From: S010-25 sp964441285 | GTDB taxonomy: Bacteria; Pseudomonadota; Gammaproteobacteria; SZUA-229 | Direction: 5' to 3' | DNA: 64,000 nucleotides | Assembly (NCBI GenBank): GCA_964441285.1 | Contig: CAYTUK010000002.1 | Location: 196,820-260,819 of the forward strand | Shown: in pieces, positions 54,688 to 63,302 of the stretch | Layout: each line of letters starts with the position of its first letter | Position numbering within the stretch: the first letter of the stretch is position 1 | Notes under the pieces: generated by a model | Database searches by the model: none | What the model was told of the DNA's origin: nothing | Seen by the model: the letters and a program-made list of their open reading frames with translations, nothing else | Translations under genes and position numbers: made by a program

Positions 54688-54850
54688 AGGGAACCTCTGA
54701 TTAAGTCTGGGTCGAATAGATTGTGATTAAAATGTTCTGCTTCAAAGCATGGAACGCAGGGAATAGCTGGGCTATTGTGAAGTTTCATCACGCAGAAGCA
54801 GGCGGTTTTAATGGTAAGCTGTCGATTCATGACTTAATCAGCGGTTCCCT
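54688..54850. repeat. 163-bp palindromic MITE-like element
   Basis: The 20-bp terminal inverted repeats (AGGGAACCTCTGATTAAGTC at 54688-54707, complement of 54831-54850) differ at one base. Further inward, GATTAAAA/TTTTAAT, CTGCTTC/GAAGCAG and AATAGC/GCTATT pair in order, so the whole element can fold into one long hairpin. It lies between the response regulator and mshM and overlaps the last codons of the former. Confidence 0.75.
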
Positions 54851-56286
54851 AGCTTCTGCACTCGACTATAAAGTGTAGTTCGATTGATATTTAGTACCTT
54901 TGCCGCTTTACTGACATTGTTTCCGTTCATTTCCAACGCTAGTTGAATACTGCGCCCCTCGATATCGGCCAGCAGTTTATCCAGGTCAAACGCATTGCTT
55001 TTTATTTTCTGGATGATGACTTCGTCGCTAATGTTCGCGCTACTACCCAGCAATGCCTGAGCCGATAGCTGGGTTTCAAGTTCAGCACTCAACCGTTCTT
55101 TATTAACCACCAGACCTGGATATTTAGTTCCCAGTCGAATCACTATATTTCGCAGCTCACGCACGTTACCAGGATAATCATAACTGCACCATAACGCACG
55201 CGCGCCTTCATCAAGTTGAAATGGCGGCACGGTATCGGCATACAGCTTAACAAAATAGTCCAGCATTAAATACACATCGTCACCTCTCACATTAAGTGGT
55301 GGGATGTAAATATTCAGAATGCTTAATCGATGATACAAGTCTGCACGAAAGCGTTCATGGCTAACCTCTTCACGTAAATTTTTATTGGTTGCAGCAAGAA
55401 TACGCGCGCTGGATTTTAACCCCTGTGTCTCGCCTACTCGATAAAACTCACCGCTTTCAATCACGCGCAACAATTTACCCTGCAAAGAAAGTGGTAGTTC
55501 AGCCACTTCATCCAGTAGTAAGGTTCCTCTTCCAGCTTCAACAAAAAAACCGTTATGATCTGATGTTGCACCAGTAAACGCCCCTTTCACATAACCAAAA
55601 AGCTGGGCTTCAAGTAAATCCTGTGTTATGGCCGCACAATTAATAGCCAGATAGGGTTCATCTTTTCTTGCGCTACTATCATGCAGTGCTTTTGCAACCA
55701 GCTCTTTCCCTGTGCCAGATTCACCTTCAATTAAAACCGGAAAGGGTGAATCTGTAAATTGATGAATCTGATTGTTAACCGCCTGCATGGCGACACTTTT
55801 CCCAATAATCGTTGGCTGGCTCTGCTGCTCACATTGCCGGTCAATCTCGTGCAAGTGCTGATGATGCTGGAGTCTGGCGAGCAATAATATGGGCTCTGCT
55901 GGTTTGGCAATAAAATCAACGGCCCCCATAGCAAGTGCGTGCTGAATGTTAATTTCATCATCCTGGCCAGACAATACCAGCACTTTCATCTGTGGATCCA
56001 GTGCAAGTAATTCGCGTACCAGCGCAAAACCCTCGTCGGGTTTATGCGGAAAGGGAGGTAACCCAAGGTCAATTAATGCCAGGCAGGGGGGCGTCACACA
56101 CTCGCTAATCAGCTCAACAGCCTCATGTCTGGATTTAGCGGCTATCACATGGTATTGTTTTTTCAGTAAAAACCCCAAACCTTCACTGATTAAGGGGTCA
56201 TCATCGACTAGCAATAAAGTCGGCTTATTCTCTGCTGTATTAGATGACTTAAGCTGTTGTCCACAGTGGTAAATGGTATCCGACAT
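54838..56286 (-). CDS. PrsR-like sigma-54 response regulator at the head of the pilus operon
   Basis: I start at the ATG at 56286 (MSDTIYHCGQQ) because GGGGA precedes it, giving 482 residues. The receiver domain has LLLVDDDPLI with D73 in ALIDLGLPP and the Lys in AVDFIAKPAEP. The AAA+ domain has GESGTGKE, KGAFTGAT (sigma-54 contact) and GRGTLLLDEVAELP. The Fis-type helix-turn-helix is NVSKAAKVLNINRTTLYSRV. It resembles PrsR of PEP-CTERM loci. The last residues GNR and the stop lie inside the palindromic element, so the natural C-terminus may have been changed. It probably controls the prepilin and its own operon. Confidence 0.87.
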   Translation of the reverse strand: MSDTIYHCGQQLKSSNTAENKPTLLLVDDDPLISEGLGFLLKKQYHVIAAKSRHEAVELISECVTPPCLALIDLGLPPFPHKPDEGFALVRELLALDPQMKVLVLSGQDDEINIQHALAMGAVDFIAKPAEPILLLARLQHHQHLHEIDRQCEQQSQPTIIGKSVAMQAVNNQIHQFTDSPFPVLIEGESGTGKELVAKALHDSSARKDEPYLAINCAAITQDLLEAQLFGYVKGAFTGATSDHNGFFVEAGRGTLLLDEVAELPLSLQGKLLRVIESGEFYRVGETQGLKSSARILAATNKNLREEVSHERFRADLYHRLSILNIYIPPLNVRGDDVYLMLDYFVKLYADTVPPFQLDEGARALWCSYDYPGNVRELRNIVIRLGTKYPGLVVNKERLSAELETQLSAQALLGSSANISDEVIIQKIKSNAFDLDKLLADIEGRSIQLALEMNGNNVSKAAKVLNINRTTLYSRVQKLGNR

Positions 56287-56341
56287 CGAATTCCCCAAAT
56301 TGATGTACAAAAAAGTATAATTATTATTACTCACACTATAT

Positions 56342-56357
56342 AGCAGATTAGCCGCCA
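56342..56357 (-). promoter_or_regulatory. Sigma-54-like promoter of the response regulator/msh operon
   Basis: Minus strand TGGCGGCTAATCTGCT keeps GG and GC at the right spacing, with three deviations from the consensus. The predicted start point is about 45 bases before the ATG. Confidence 0.45.
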
Positions 56358-56428
56358 ACCTTACTGGTTCTTTTAAAAATGCTTTTTAAATAAAATACCT
56401 ACATTGCAGTATTGAATAGTTACGGTTG

Positions 56429-56463
56429 CAGGTTAAACATAAAACGTTAGTTATTTTAACCTG
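56429..56463 (+). promoter_or_regulatory. Inverted repeat in the leader of the hemerythrin gene
   Basis: CAGGTTAA (56429-56436) and TTAACCTG (56456-56463) are perfectly complementary, and the second arm abuts the GAGGAGG ribosome site. It may be an operator or a leader hairpin. Confidence 0.35.
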
Positions 56464-56473
56464 AGGAGGTGTT

Positions 56474-56917
56474 GTGAAAAACATACAGGAACATTTAAAA
56501 ACGGACCATCAGCGCTGTGATGGTTTTTTTGTTGAAACCGAACAACTGGTTGCTGACGGCGACTGGGCAGCAGCCAAAAAGAGCTTTGAGATATTTTCCC
56601 AGGCAATGGAACATCACTTTGCGATGGAAGAAAAAGTGCTGTTTCCTGATTTTGAACGAGCCAGTGGTAGCACTGCCGGGCCCTCTCAGGTAATGCGTAT
56701 GGAACACCAGCAGATACGTGAGCTGTTAACAGGTATGGCTGCGGCAACAGCTGAAAAGAACCGTGATGACTTTCTCGGCACGGCGGAAACATTGCTGATT
56801 CTCATGCAACAGCACAACGCAAAAGAAGAGCAAATGCTCTACCCCATGTGCGACAATCTGCTAGGCGATAAGCGCGACGAGGTACTAAAGCGCATGATAG
56901 CCATTCAAGAAGCCTGA
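56474..56917 (+). CDS. Hemerythrin-domain protein
   Basis: The 147-residue four-helix protein starts with GTG behind GGAGG. The diiron ligand pattern is present: H in LKTDHQRCD, HHFAMEEKVLFP (two His and a Glu), the RMEHQQIRE helix, and QHNAKEEQMLYP. Proteins of this type bind oxygen or nitric oxide, or protect iron-sulfur enzymes. It precedes an NnrS-like membrane protein by about 100 bases, which supports a nitric oxide or redox stress role, though this is inferred. Confidence 0.85.
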   Translation: MKNIQEHLKTDHQRCDGFFVETEQLVADGDWAAAKKSFEIFSQAMEHHFAMEEKVLFPDFERASGSTAGPSQVMRMEHQQIRELLTGMAAATAEKNRDDFLGTAETLLILMQQHNAKEEQMLYPMCDNLLGDKRDEVLKRMIAIQEA

Positions 56918-57021
56918 TAAGGTGGGTACAAACCCTGATGGCGGGTACGAAATGTAGGCGTGAACAGGAATCAGCTACCCCTGGCTTTACCTACGGGTAC
57001 GCGCTCGGATAAAAATATTTT

Positions 57022-58323
57022 ATGAATAGTGCGACTCTTTCTTTACAGCAAAGCCCACCTCTCTTTGTGCCTATGCGCTACTATCTAACTGCGCCTCTGT
57101 TCACCATGCTTGCCGCTGCCGTGCTAATCTGGCAAGGTCCTGAAGTCTTAGTCAGCCGCTGGACACCGTCACTGCTGGCGGCGACCCACTTTCTTACGCT
57201 GGGTTTTCTGGCGATGGTAATGTTCGGGTCAGTACAGCAGATTCTCCCGGTAATTATGGGCTCGCCCGTGCCGCGCCCGCTGCTGGTTAGCCGCACCGTT
57301 CACGGCCTGATGAGTATAGGCATTTTATTGCTGTGTAGCGGCTTCCTGCTGGGGCAAGCGGTACTGTTGCAGTGGGCAGAAATATTTCTCGGTGCCGGCT
57401 GCGGGCTGTTTATTGCGGTAGCCAGTTATTGCCTGAGCCGCGCCCAGTCAGCCCATGCGACTGTCACCGCCACCATGCTGAGCATCGCCGCGCTCAGCAT
57501 CACCGTGGGGCTAGGACTCTATCTCGCAGCAGGTTATGACTCAAAGCTAACCACCAGCAACCCTCTGCTGGTTAACCTGCATATGACCTGGGGACTACTT
57601 GGCTGGGTCGCGCTGTTGATTAGTGGTGTCGCCTTTCAGGTAATCCCCATGTTTCATATAACGCCTGAGTATTCCCGCTTTATCACCCGCAGATTAAGTC
57701 CTTTACTGTTTCTTGGCCTCATTGCGTGGACAATAATCACATTTACCACTCATCAGGCATTATGGGCAGGGGCGTTAGCTGCTATCTGCCTCACCGTCTT
57801 TGCACTGGCAACGCTGGGGCTAAAACGCCACCGTCGTCGCCGTCTACCAGATATCACGCTGGATTACTGGCAGCTAGCAATGACCAGCTTGCTGCTTGCC
57901 ATCCTGTGCTGGGTGAGCCGATGGATAATCCCCGAGCTGGTAATCCCCCCCGTTCTGCTGGGAGTATTATTGGTAGTGGGGTTTGCTATGTCGGCAGTGA
58001 GCGGCATGCTGCATAAGATTGCACCTTTTATTGTCTGGTTACAGCTAAACAATCACCACCTGCTTCATGGACGTATCCAGAACAAACAAAACAAGATCCC
58101 CAACATGAAGCAGATCATTCCAGAAGCGCAGGCGCGCTGGCAGTTTCGTTGCCATACACTTGCTCTGGTTCTACTTGCTGGTGCCAGCCTGTGGCCCAAA
58201 GTGCTCACCTATCCGGCGGCACTGGCACTGTTTCTGGCCGCCGCTTTGCTCTGGTGGAATTTGCTCTCCGCGACATGGATCTATCTAAAATTGACGCGTT
58301 CCGTCACCACTCAGGAAGATTAA
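57022..58323 (+). CDS. NnrS-like polytopic membrane protein
   Basis: The 433-residue protein has about twelve membrane segments with conserved histidines, for example LLAATHFLTLGFLAMVMFG, SRTVHGLMSIGILL, LVNLHMTWGLLGWVALL and AVSGMLHKIAPFIVWL. These resemble the family that includes NnrS and heme-copper oxidase subunit I-like proteins, and the His spacing suggests haem or copper binding. NnrS proteins take part in nitrosative stress defence. Linkage to the hemerythrin gene fits. The exact family is not certain. Confidence 0.68.
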   Translation: MNSATLSLQQSPPLFVPMRYYLTAPLFTMLAAAVLIWQGPEVLVSRWTPSLLAATHFLTLGFLAMVMFGSVQQILPVIMGSPVPRPLLVSRTVHGLMSIGILLLCSGFLLGQAVLLQWAEIFLGAGCGLFIAVASYCLSRAQSAHATVTATMLSIAALSITVGLGLYLAAGYDSKLTTSNPLLVNLHMTWGLLGWVALLISGVAFQVIPMFHITPEYSRFITRRLSPLLFLGLIAWTIITFTTHQALWAGALAAICLTVFALATLGLKRHRRRRLPDITLDYWQLAMTSLLLAILCWVSRWIIPELVIPPVLLGVLLVVGFAMSAVSGMLHKIAPFIVWLQLNNHHLLHGRIQNKQNKIPNMKQIIPEAQARWQFRCHTLALVLLAGASLWPKVLTYPAALALFLAAALLWWNLLSATWIYLKLTRSVTTQED

Positions 58324-58684
58324 AATTTATCGCTTCCTCAAAAAAACAGTACCTTACACGCCACCGATAAAACCACACTGACACCAGGCCTCATAACTGA
58401 CAATAGCAACAGTGTTTGACAGGTTAAGGTTAAGGCTGCGACTGCTTGCCTGCATTGGAATTCTTAAGGGGTTTGGAGAGGTTGCCTAATATTTTTACCC
58501 TCAAGTTTCCCCCTCAAGAAATTTTATGTGAATTCTGCTTAATTTTGGCAAAGATCAAAATACTGGTTTATGTAAACAATAGCTTTATATTAAAAGCCTT
58601 CAATCTCTTCTCTAATTCAACATTCTATATCATACAGCTTAATGTGCCATAATCATCTGAATTGGTTTCACAAAATACGTTCCT
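58324..58684. other. Intergenic region upstream of trmL
   Basis: The stretch becomes more AT-rich toward its right end. I see no strong terminator, dyad or believable gene. A 68-codon frame at 58446-58652 has no ribosome site and no family features. Confidence 0.4.
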
Positions 58685-59149
58685 ATGTTTCATATTGCTC
58701 TACACGAACCACGCATTGCGCCTAATACGGGCAATATTATCAGGTTGTGTGCTAACAATGGCTGCCAGCTTCACTTAATAGAACCACTAGGGTTCGATTT
58801 AGAAGAAAAAAAATTGCGGCGCGCCGGCCTCGATTATGGCGACCTTACAAAAGTTACGTGTTACGCTAACTATCAAGAATTTTTAGGTAAAATGGATGGC
58901 CGCAGGATATTGGCCTGTACCACTAAAGGTAGTCGGTCATATGACCAGGTTGAGTACCAAGAAGGAGATGTTTTATTGTTTGGGTCAGAAACGTCAGGCC
59001 TTCCGGTTGAAGTAATGGAAAGCATTCCCACTGAAAACCGATTAAGAATCCCAATGCAGCCAGCTAGCCGTAGCCTCAATCTTTCAAATTCTGTAGCAAT
59101 TATAAGTTATGAAGCATGGAGGCAGCTTGGGTTTGTTGGTGGGCTATAG
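58685..59149 (+). CDS. trmL: tRNA (cytidine/uridine-34 2'-O)-methyltransferase TrmL
   Basis: A 154-residue SPOUT methyltransferase. Motif 1 is HEPRIAPNTGNIIRLCANN, motif 2 LLFGSETSGLP, and motif 3 LRIPMQPASRSLNLSNSVAI, which forms the knotted S-adenosylmethionine site. LRRAGLDYGDL is also typical. TrmL methylates the wobble ribose of tRNA-Leu isoacceptors. Length and motifs are complete. It marks the left border of a defence-type segment, convergent with the protease gene 35 bases away. Confidence 0.95.
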   Translation: MFHIALHEPRIAPNTGNIIRLCANNGCQLHLIEPLGFDLEEKKLRRAGLDYGDLTKVTCYANYQEFLGKMDGRRILACTTKGSRSYDQVEYQEGDVLLFGSETSGLPVEVMESIPTENRLRIPMQPASRSLNLSNSVAIISYEAWRQLGFVGGL

Positions 59150-59184
59150 GTTACATAGTTTTTGGCTGGCTTCAAAAGTTTTTA

Positions 59185-60996
59185 TTATTTGATAGGTTGT
59201 GTTGCCTGGACTTGCGAATTAAATTGAACCTCAATGCCAGCTTTTACTTCTTCATATATTGGCAAATCAATATCGGGCGCTTCCAGTGTTACGACTAGAC
59301 CATAAGGTATTGCTATGTTTTTAGCGTCAACTTGGCCTTTGCAAACAATATTTATTTTAAAGTCCGTTCCAGATGCGTAAGCTGTAGCTCGACTGCCACT
59401 TAAAACTTCATGTTGTACTGTCCCATTTCGAACCATTTGCCAATCAAGTTCCCTGCTTTGTAAATCCAGGTGATTGTCAGGGCTGTTTGCTGCAGGGGGC
59501 TCAAATAATAAATGTGCTTGTCTATATTGATGGTTGTTTGGGTTGATTGGAGATAACCAGGACAAAGTAATAATAAGTCTACGATTTATGGCTTGAGCGT
59601 TTAGAGAGTCTGGAAGTGTAAATTTATAGGTATGTGTGTCGTCTTGTTTTATTTTTCCACACTGTAGGATAGTCGCTTGATTGTCTAAGCAGCCATGTAT
59701 TCTTTCTTCGTTGACATTTCCAAAGCCCAAATACTTAGCGGCTATAGATTTAAATCTTTTAGAGTTTTTTGTGTCTTTTAAAACTTCTTCTATTCTCTCG
59801 AAGCTTTGTGAGTGTGAAGCTCCATGGCATAGTAGTGATTTCAATAACACATTTTCGTATTCACGTGATAGTTCGACACCATGCTGTGATAAGTATAAAT
59901 CTTGTATTGTCTCATTGAGGAAGCAAAGTCTTCGTGATGCTAATGCTGCAGAATTACTTGTGCCAAATGTGTGGGAATATGAGGTAACTGAGCCAGCAGT
60001 TCCTGGACTTGCTACCATCTGTCCGGGGGGCGTATCAAAGGTAAGGATTTCAAGAATAGCAGGGTCATTATCTAGAACACTTTTTAATCTATATGTAGCT
60101 CTACCGCCAGGCATAAGAATTTCTGGCTTGACCGATCTTTTTTTACCCCAAGTAATGGGATTTATCGTGCTCGGCATAGTCCTGTCAAGATATGGATTAA
60201 TATGTTTGTAAAATACATCATCGCTGTGTTCATCATGGTGGCTTGCTGCCACAGTTAAGGAGTTGATAGACTCAGCTGGTGACATTAGTCGTCTTAAATG
60301 CGTGTCATTAGCAATGCCCTGTAAAATAACGCGTTCTTTATCGTTTTCATCAAGTGCCTCAAATTCTATGTTCGTCATTTTGAGTTCAATATCATAAGTG
60401 TGATTGCCAGCACTAACTACAAATATAATTTGATATTTTTCTGCAAGATAATCTATTAGTTTTGCCCAGGGGCTTATAGTTTGATCAAACAGGCGACTTG
60501 GGTCAGCTATAGAAAGGTTGACTATTTTTACTGAGGGGGCTGCAGCAGGTTGGTCATCAGTAGACTCAAATATTCTTCTAACTGCACGATGGATGATGTC
60601 GATGGGGAGAACGTCTTCTGGTATTTTTTCACGCGTTTGTCCATCAAATCCAGCAGGTGAGGGTTTTAAAATAGGTCGACAGTAGAGTTTTCGTGGTATT
60701 GGAGTCTTCTCGCCTTGCATATCACCTCTAATTATTAGTGATGCCATGCTAGTCCCATGTTTTTGATCTGATGGAGTGTAATCTTCAGACCATTCATCAG
60801 GATCATCAATAGTAATAAGGTCTCGGATCCAGGCGTGGTTTTCTAGCGGTAAGCCGTCAAGTAACGCGACTGTTGGCTCATTAGTAAGATCGCTTAAGTC
60901 GTCAGAGATAGGTACTTCTTCTTGTTCTACAGCAGTGTCGTTCTCGCTTGTGAATATTGGAGCCATGCACTGGCCTGAAGGCCTGAAAAACATCAC
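59185..60996 (-). CDS. ietS: IetS-like subtilisin-type protease, C-terminal catalytic part
   Basis: The 603-residue S8 peptidase has D47 in VALLDGLP, H80 in KHGTSMASLI, the oxyanion Asn N198 in VVSAGNHTYD and S347 in FGTSNSAALASRR (Leu replaces the usual Pro after the Ser). A C-terminal beta-rich domain follows. With the AAA ATPase gene upstream it matches the IetAS type of system, first described for plasmid incompatibility and later as anti-phage. It starts at GTG overlapping the previous stop (GTGA). From memory of the family, single-chain relatives of about 850 residues continue straight through this point, so the gene looks split. Confidence 0.83.
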   Translation of the reverse strand: MMFFRPSGQCMAPIFTSENDTAVEQEEVPISDDLSDLTNEPTVALLDGLPLENHAWIRDLITIDDPDEWSEDYTPSDQKHGTSMASLIIRGDMQGEKTPIPRKLYCRPILKPSPAGFDGQTREKIPEDVLPIDIIHRAVRRIFESTDDQPAAAPSVKIVNLSIADPSRLFDQTISPWAKLIDYLAEKYQIIFVVSAGNHTYDIELKMTNIEFEALDENDKERVILQGIANDTHLRRLMSPAESINSLTVAASHHDEHSDDVFYKHINPYLDRTMPSTINPITWGKKRSVKPEILMPGGRATYRLKSVLDNDPAILEILTFDTPPGQMVASPGTAGSVTSYSHTFGTSNSAALASRRLCFLNETIQDLYLSQHGVELSREYENVLLKSLLCHGASHSQSFERIEEVLKDTKNSKRFKSIAAKYLGFGNVNEERIHGCLDNQATILQCGKIKQDDTHTYKFTLPDSLNAQAINRRLIITLSWLSPINPNNHQYRQAHLLFEPPAANSPDNHLDLQSRELDWQMVRNGTVQHEVLSGSRATAYASGTDFKINIVCKGQVDAKNIAIPYGLVVTLEAPDIDLPIYEEVKAGIEVQFNSQVQATQPIK

Positions 60997-61802
60997 TTCA
61001 TCACAGCGTAAAGTTCTATATTGTCGGAAATATCATTGATTAGATGGGCGATGGTGCTTGCGGGGATGCTCGCTAACAATGCGTGATATTGGATTTCATT
61101 AATTACACATTTTTGATGTATCTCCCCATCCAAATTTTGGATAAGTCTTATTACTCTTTCTTCGCCTGAGTTTCTTGCAGAATTGTTAGTCCTATACCAA
61201 AGCTCTATTTCTACGGGCACACTATCCTGGCCTTCAGCTAACCTTTCTTTCCAGTCTTCAATTAAACTGGTTTCTCGCAACCGATCCTCAGTATCCCAAT
61301 ATCGTATTGTGTGGAGTTTCTGGAATAAATATTTAAGTGGTGCGAGACCACGTGGAAACTTATAATTCTTTTTCGTTGTATATTTTAACCAATAATTTAG
61401 AAGCTTGTATAAAGCATCTTGATTAGACATGGTGAGGTATGCGTAACCTTTTAAAGGTTTGTCATCTTTTTCTCCGTCTTTTTCGATATAAAAATCATCG
61501 TCAGGTTCAATAACGTCACCTAATATTTCTTGTACAAAATCTAGGCCTTGAATTTTAGATGTAGCTTTATAGAAATCAGAAACGGCACCAATAGTTTCAA
61601 GAACTAAGGTTCTCTCTGGAGAAAAGCCTGCGGGATCACCACTAAGGGATGCTGTTGCAAAACCACTTTCAAGTGACTCAAAGCTTGATTTTAATCGTGC
61701 GCCCTGTCGTGCGCTTCCGGGCGTTATAGGTTGTGGAAATGATGGGCGCTTTTTTTTACGAGGAGCTATTGTGGGCTTTGGAAAGATAAGGATAGGTTTC
61801 AA
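60993..61802 (-). CDS. N-terminal part of the IetS-like protease in a separate frame
   Basis: The 269-residue frame has no protease motif. Its start (LIFPKPTIAPRKKKRPSFPQ, a basic Pro-rich leader, then ARQGARLKSSFESLE) and later parts (LVLETIGAVSDFYKA, FPRGLAPLKYLFQKLHTIR, WDTEDRLRETSLIEDWKERL) match, as I remember it, the N-terminal domain of long S8 proteases paired with AAA ATPases. It ends AVMK, while the next frame read upstream of its start gives CDEVMFFRP, the usual continuation. One base is out of register near 61006. So it is either a frameshifted N-terminus or a true two-subunit form. Confidence 0.72.
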   Translation of the reverse strand: MKPILIFPKPTIAPRKKKRPSFPQPITPGSARQGARLKSSFESLESGFATASLSGDPAGFSPERTLVLETIGAVSDFYKATSKIQGLDFVQEILGDVIEPDDDFYIEKDGEKDDKPLKGYAYLTMSNQDALYKLLNYWLKYTTKKNYKFPRGLAPLKYLFQKLHTIRYWDTEDRLRETSLIEDWKERLAEGQDSVPVEIELWYRTNNSARNSGEERVIRLIQNLDGEIHQKCVINEIQYHALLASIPASTIAHLINDISDNIELYAVMK

Positions 61803-61830
61803 CGTTCAGGTCTCCGTGCGACATTGAAGC

Positions 61831-62781
61831 TTATCTTTTTAAATGTTTAAGGTGATTAGTTGTTATTTTTTTAATATTTGATTCTGGTAGGTCAAGTATG
61901 TAGCGTCTTTGAACATTTAAAGCAAAATCTTCAATCTCGCTGAAGTTTAGTCCCATTAGCTTTTCTGAGAGCGTCTTGCTGGTAAATCCAAGTCCATGTT
62001 CAACGTGTTCCTGAAATCGGTTTAACCATTTCTCAATCATTGCTTTGGTCGGTTTTGATAATTCAAGTTTGGTTTCAAATCGACGCCAGGCCGCTTTATC
62101 GAGCATTTCGGCATGATTTGTGGCGGCAATCACCATAACGTGATTGGGCATCATATCGATTTGTAGTAATAACGCATTTACTACGCGTTTGATTTCGCCC
62201 ACTTCATTTGGGTCGCTACGTTCTTTACTTAAAGCATCAAATTCATCGAAGAAGAGTACGCAGCGCTGAGATTTGATTTGTTCAAATAATCGATCTAGCT
62301 GTTGAGCTGTTTCTCCTAGGTAGCTTCCAATAATGCCTTCGTACTTAACTACAAATAACGGTACCATTAATTCACGAGCGAAAGCTTCCGCCATGCTTGT
62401 TTTGCCATTCCCGGGAGGGCCGGAAAGTAATATGCGATGCCGTGGTTCAAGATTGTATGAGCGTAATAAATCTTTACGGAAATGCTCTTCGATAATTTCT
62501 TTGCAGGAATTATATACAGGTTTTGATAAGACTAAATCATCAAGAGATTTTTTTGGATCTACGACGTAATAAGCGTTTTGTAGTTTTGGGTTAGAAGATT
62601 TGGATGGGCGTGTAGATTGCGTGATGGGAGCTTTTAATAGCTCCATTAATCTCTCGGCAAGAGCAAAATGTTTCTTTGATTGCTCTTCGGCCGCAATGGC
62701 TTCAACGGTTTTACGAAACAGTTGTTCATCACCATTGATGCCTGTTCGGACTAAGTTAAGTATTAGATCTGCACGTGCCAT
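61831..62781 (-). CDS. ietA: IetA-like AAA ATPase
   Basis: A 316-residue protein with a helical N-terminal region and one AAA domain: Walker A GPPGNGKT (121-128), pore-loop region EGIIGSYLGE, Walker B CVLFFDEFDAL (DEFD at 179-182), sensor-1 VIAATNHAEML and the arginine-finger region AAWRRFETKLEL. It resembles the ATPase of IetAS-type modules and ClpX/spastin-like AAA proteins that prepare substrates for a partner protease. The downstream genes are 28 bases away on the same strand. It is transcribed away from an XRE regulator. Confidence 0.84.
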   Translation of the reverse strand: MARADLILNLVRTGINGDEQLFRKTVEAIAAEEQSKKHFALAERLMELLKAPITQSTRPSKSSNPKLQNAYYVVDPKKSLDDLVLSKPVYNSCKEIIEEHFRKDLLRSYNLEPRHRILLSGPPGNGKTSMAEAFARELMVPLFVVKYEGIIGSYLGETAQQLDRLFEQIKSQRCVLFFDEFDALSKERSDPNEVGEIKRVVNALLLQIDMMPNHVMVIAATNHAEMLDKAAWRRFETKLELSKPTKAMIEKWLNRFQEHVEHGLGFTSKTLSEKLMGLNFSEIEDFALNVQRRYILDLPESNIKKITTNHLKHLKR

Positions 62782-62857
62782 AACTCAATACCTTGCCTTA
62801 AGAGCGTTCCCGTAAAAATATATATTTGTATATAGAGGTTAGTCTAAATAATACCAG

Positions 62858-62876
62858 ATATGCACAATATGCATAT
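62858..62876. promoter_or_regulatory. Possible operator between ietA and the XRE gene
   Basis: ATATGCA is repeated 9 bases apart (62858 and 62867), the second within the perfect palindrome ATATGCATAT. It lies in the divergent promoter region. The sequence is AT-rich, so chance is possible. Confidence 0.3.
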
Positions 62877-62922
62877 ATATGATATCCTGTAAATAGTCTT
62901 ACATGGGGTGTGCTGAGTAAAA

Positions 62923-63210
62923 ATGCAGTCTGATTCGTCTGGGCTCGTGCGCCGCGCGAGGGGAAAACTTAAGTTAAATCAAGTAGATTTTGCAAAAGAG
63001 ATTAGCAAGACACAAAGCGTGCTGTCGAGGTATGAATGCGGGAAAGTCGCACCACCTCAGAAAGTAATTATGCATTGTGTGCATATTTTGGATGATGGCT
63101 CTTCATCAGCTGATATTGAGCAGATTATAAGTAAAGTTCGTGCTTTAGACGGTGAGCAGCACATAAAAGTACGAGAAGCTTTGAATACATTGCTTGATAA
63201 ATGTGTTTAA
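62923..63210 (+). CDS. XRE-family transcriptional regulator
   Basis: The 95-residue protein carries a Cro/CI-type helix-turn-helix in its first 60 residues: LVRRARGKLKLNQVDFAKEI (helices 1-2), then SKTQSVLSRYECGKVAPPQK (recognition helix and turn). A short C-terminal helical tail may dimerise. It is divergent from the IetAS-like genes and 92 bases upstream of the type I methyltransferase gene in the same direction, so it could control either or both. Confidence 0.85.
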   Translation: MQSDSSGLVRRARGKLKLNQVDFAKEISKTQSVLSRYECGKVAPPQKVIMHCVHILDDGSSSADIEQIISKVRALDGEQHIKVREALNTLLDKCV

Positions 63211-63302
63211 TGCTGTTCGATGATATGTGTAAAAATGAATACGTTAGATAAATATTCAACTAGCTCTTGTATTAAATTATAAAAATAACGGAACAGTAGT
63301 AC

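Noticed and set aside
54688..54850. The palindromic element as a CRISPR-like or terminator structure
   Set aside because: It has a single unit with terminal inverted repeats and no spacer pattern, and its symmetry spans the whole element, which fits a MITE better.
58446..58652. 68-codon frame upstream of trmL
   Set aside because: No ribosome site, composition like non-coding DNA and no family resemblance.
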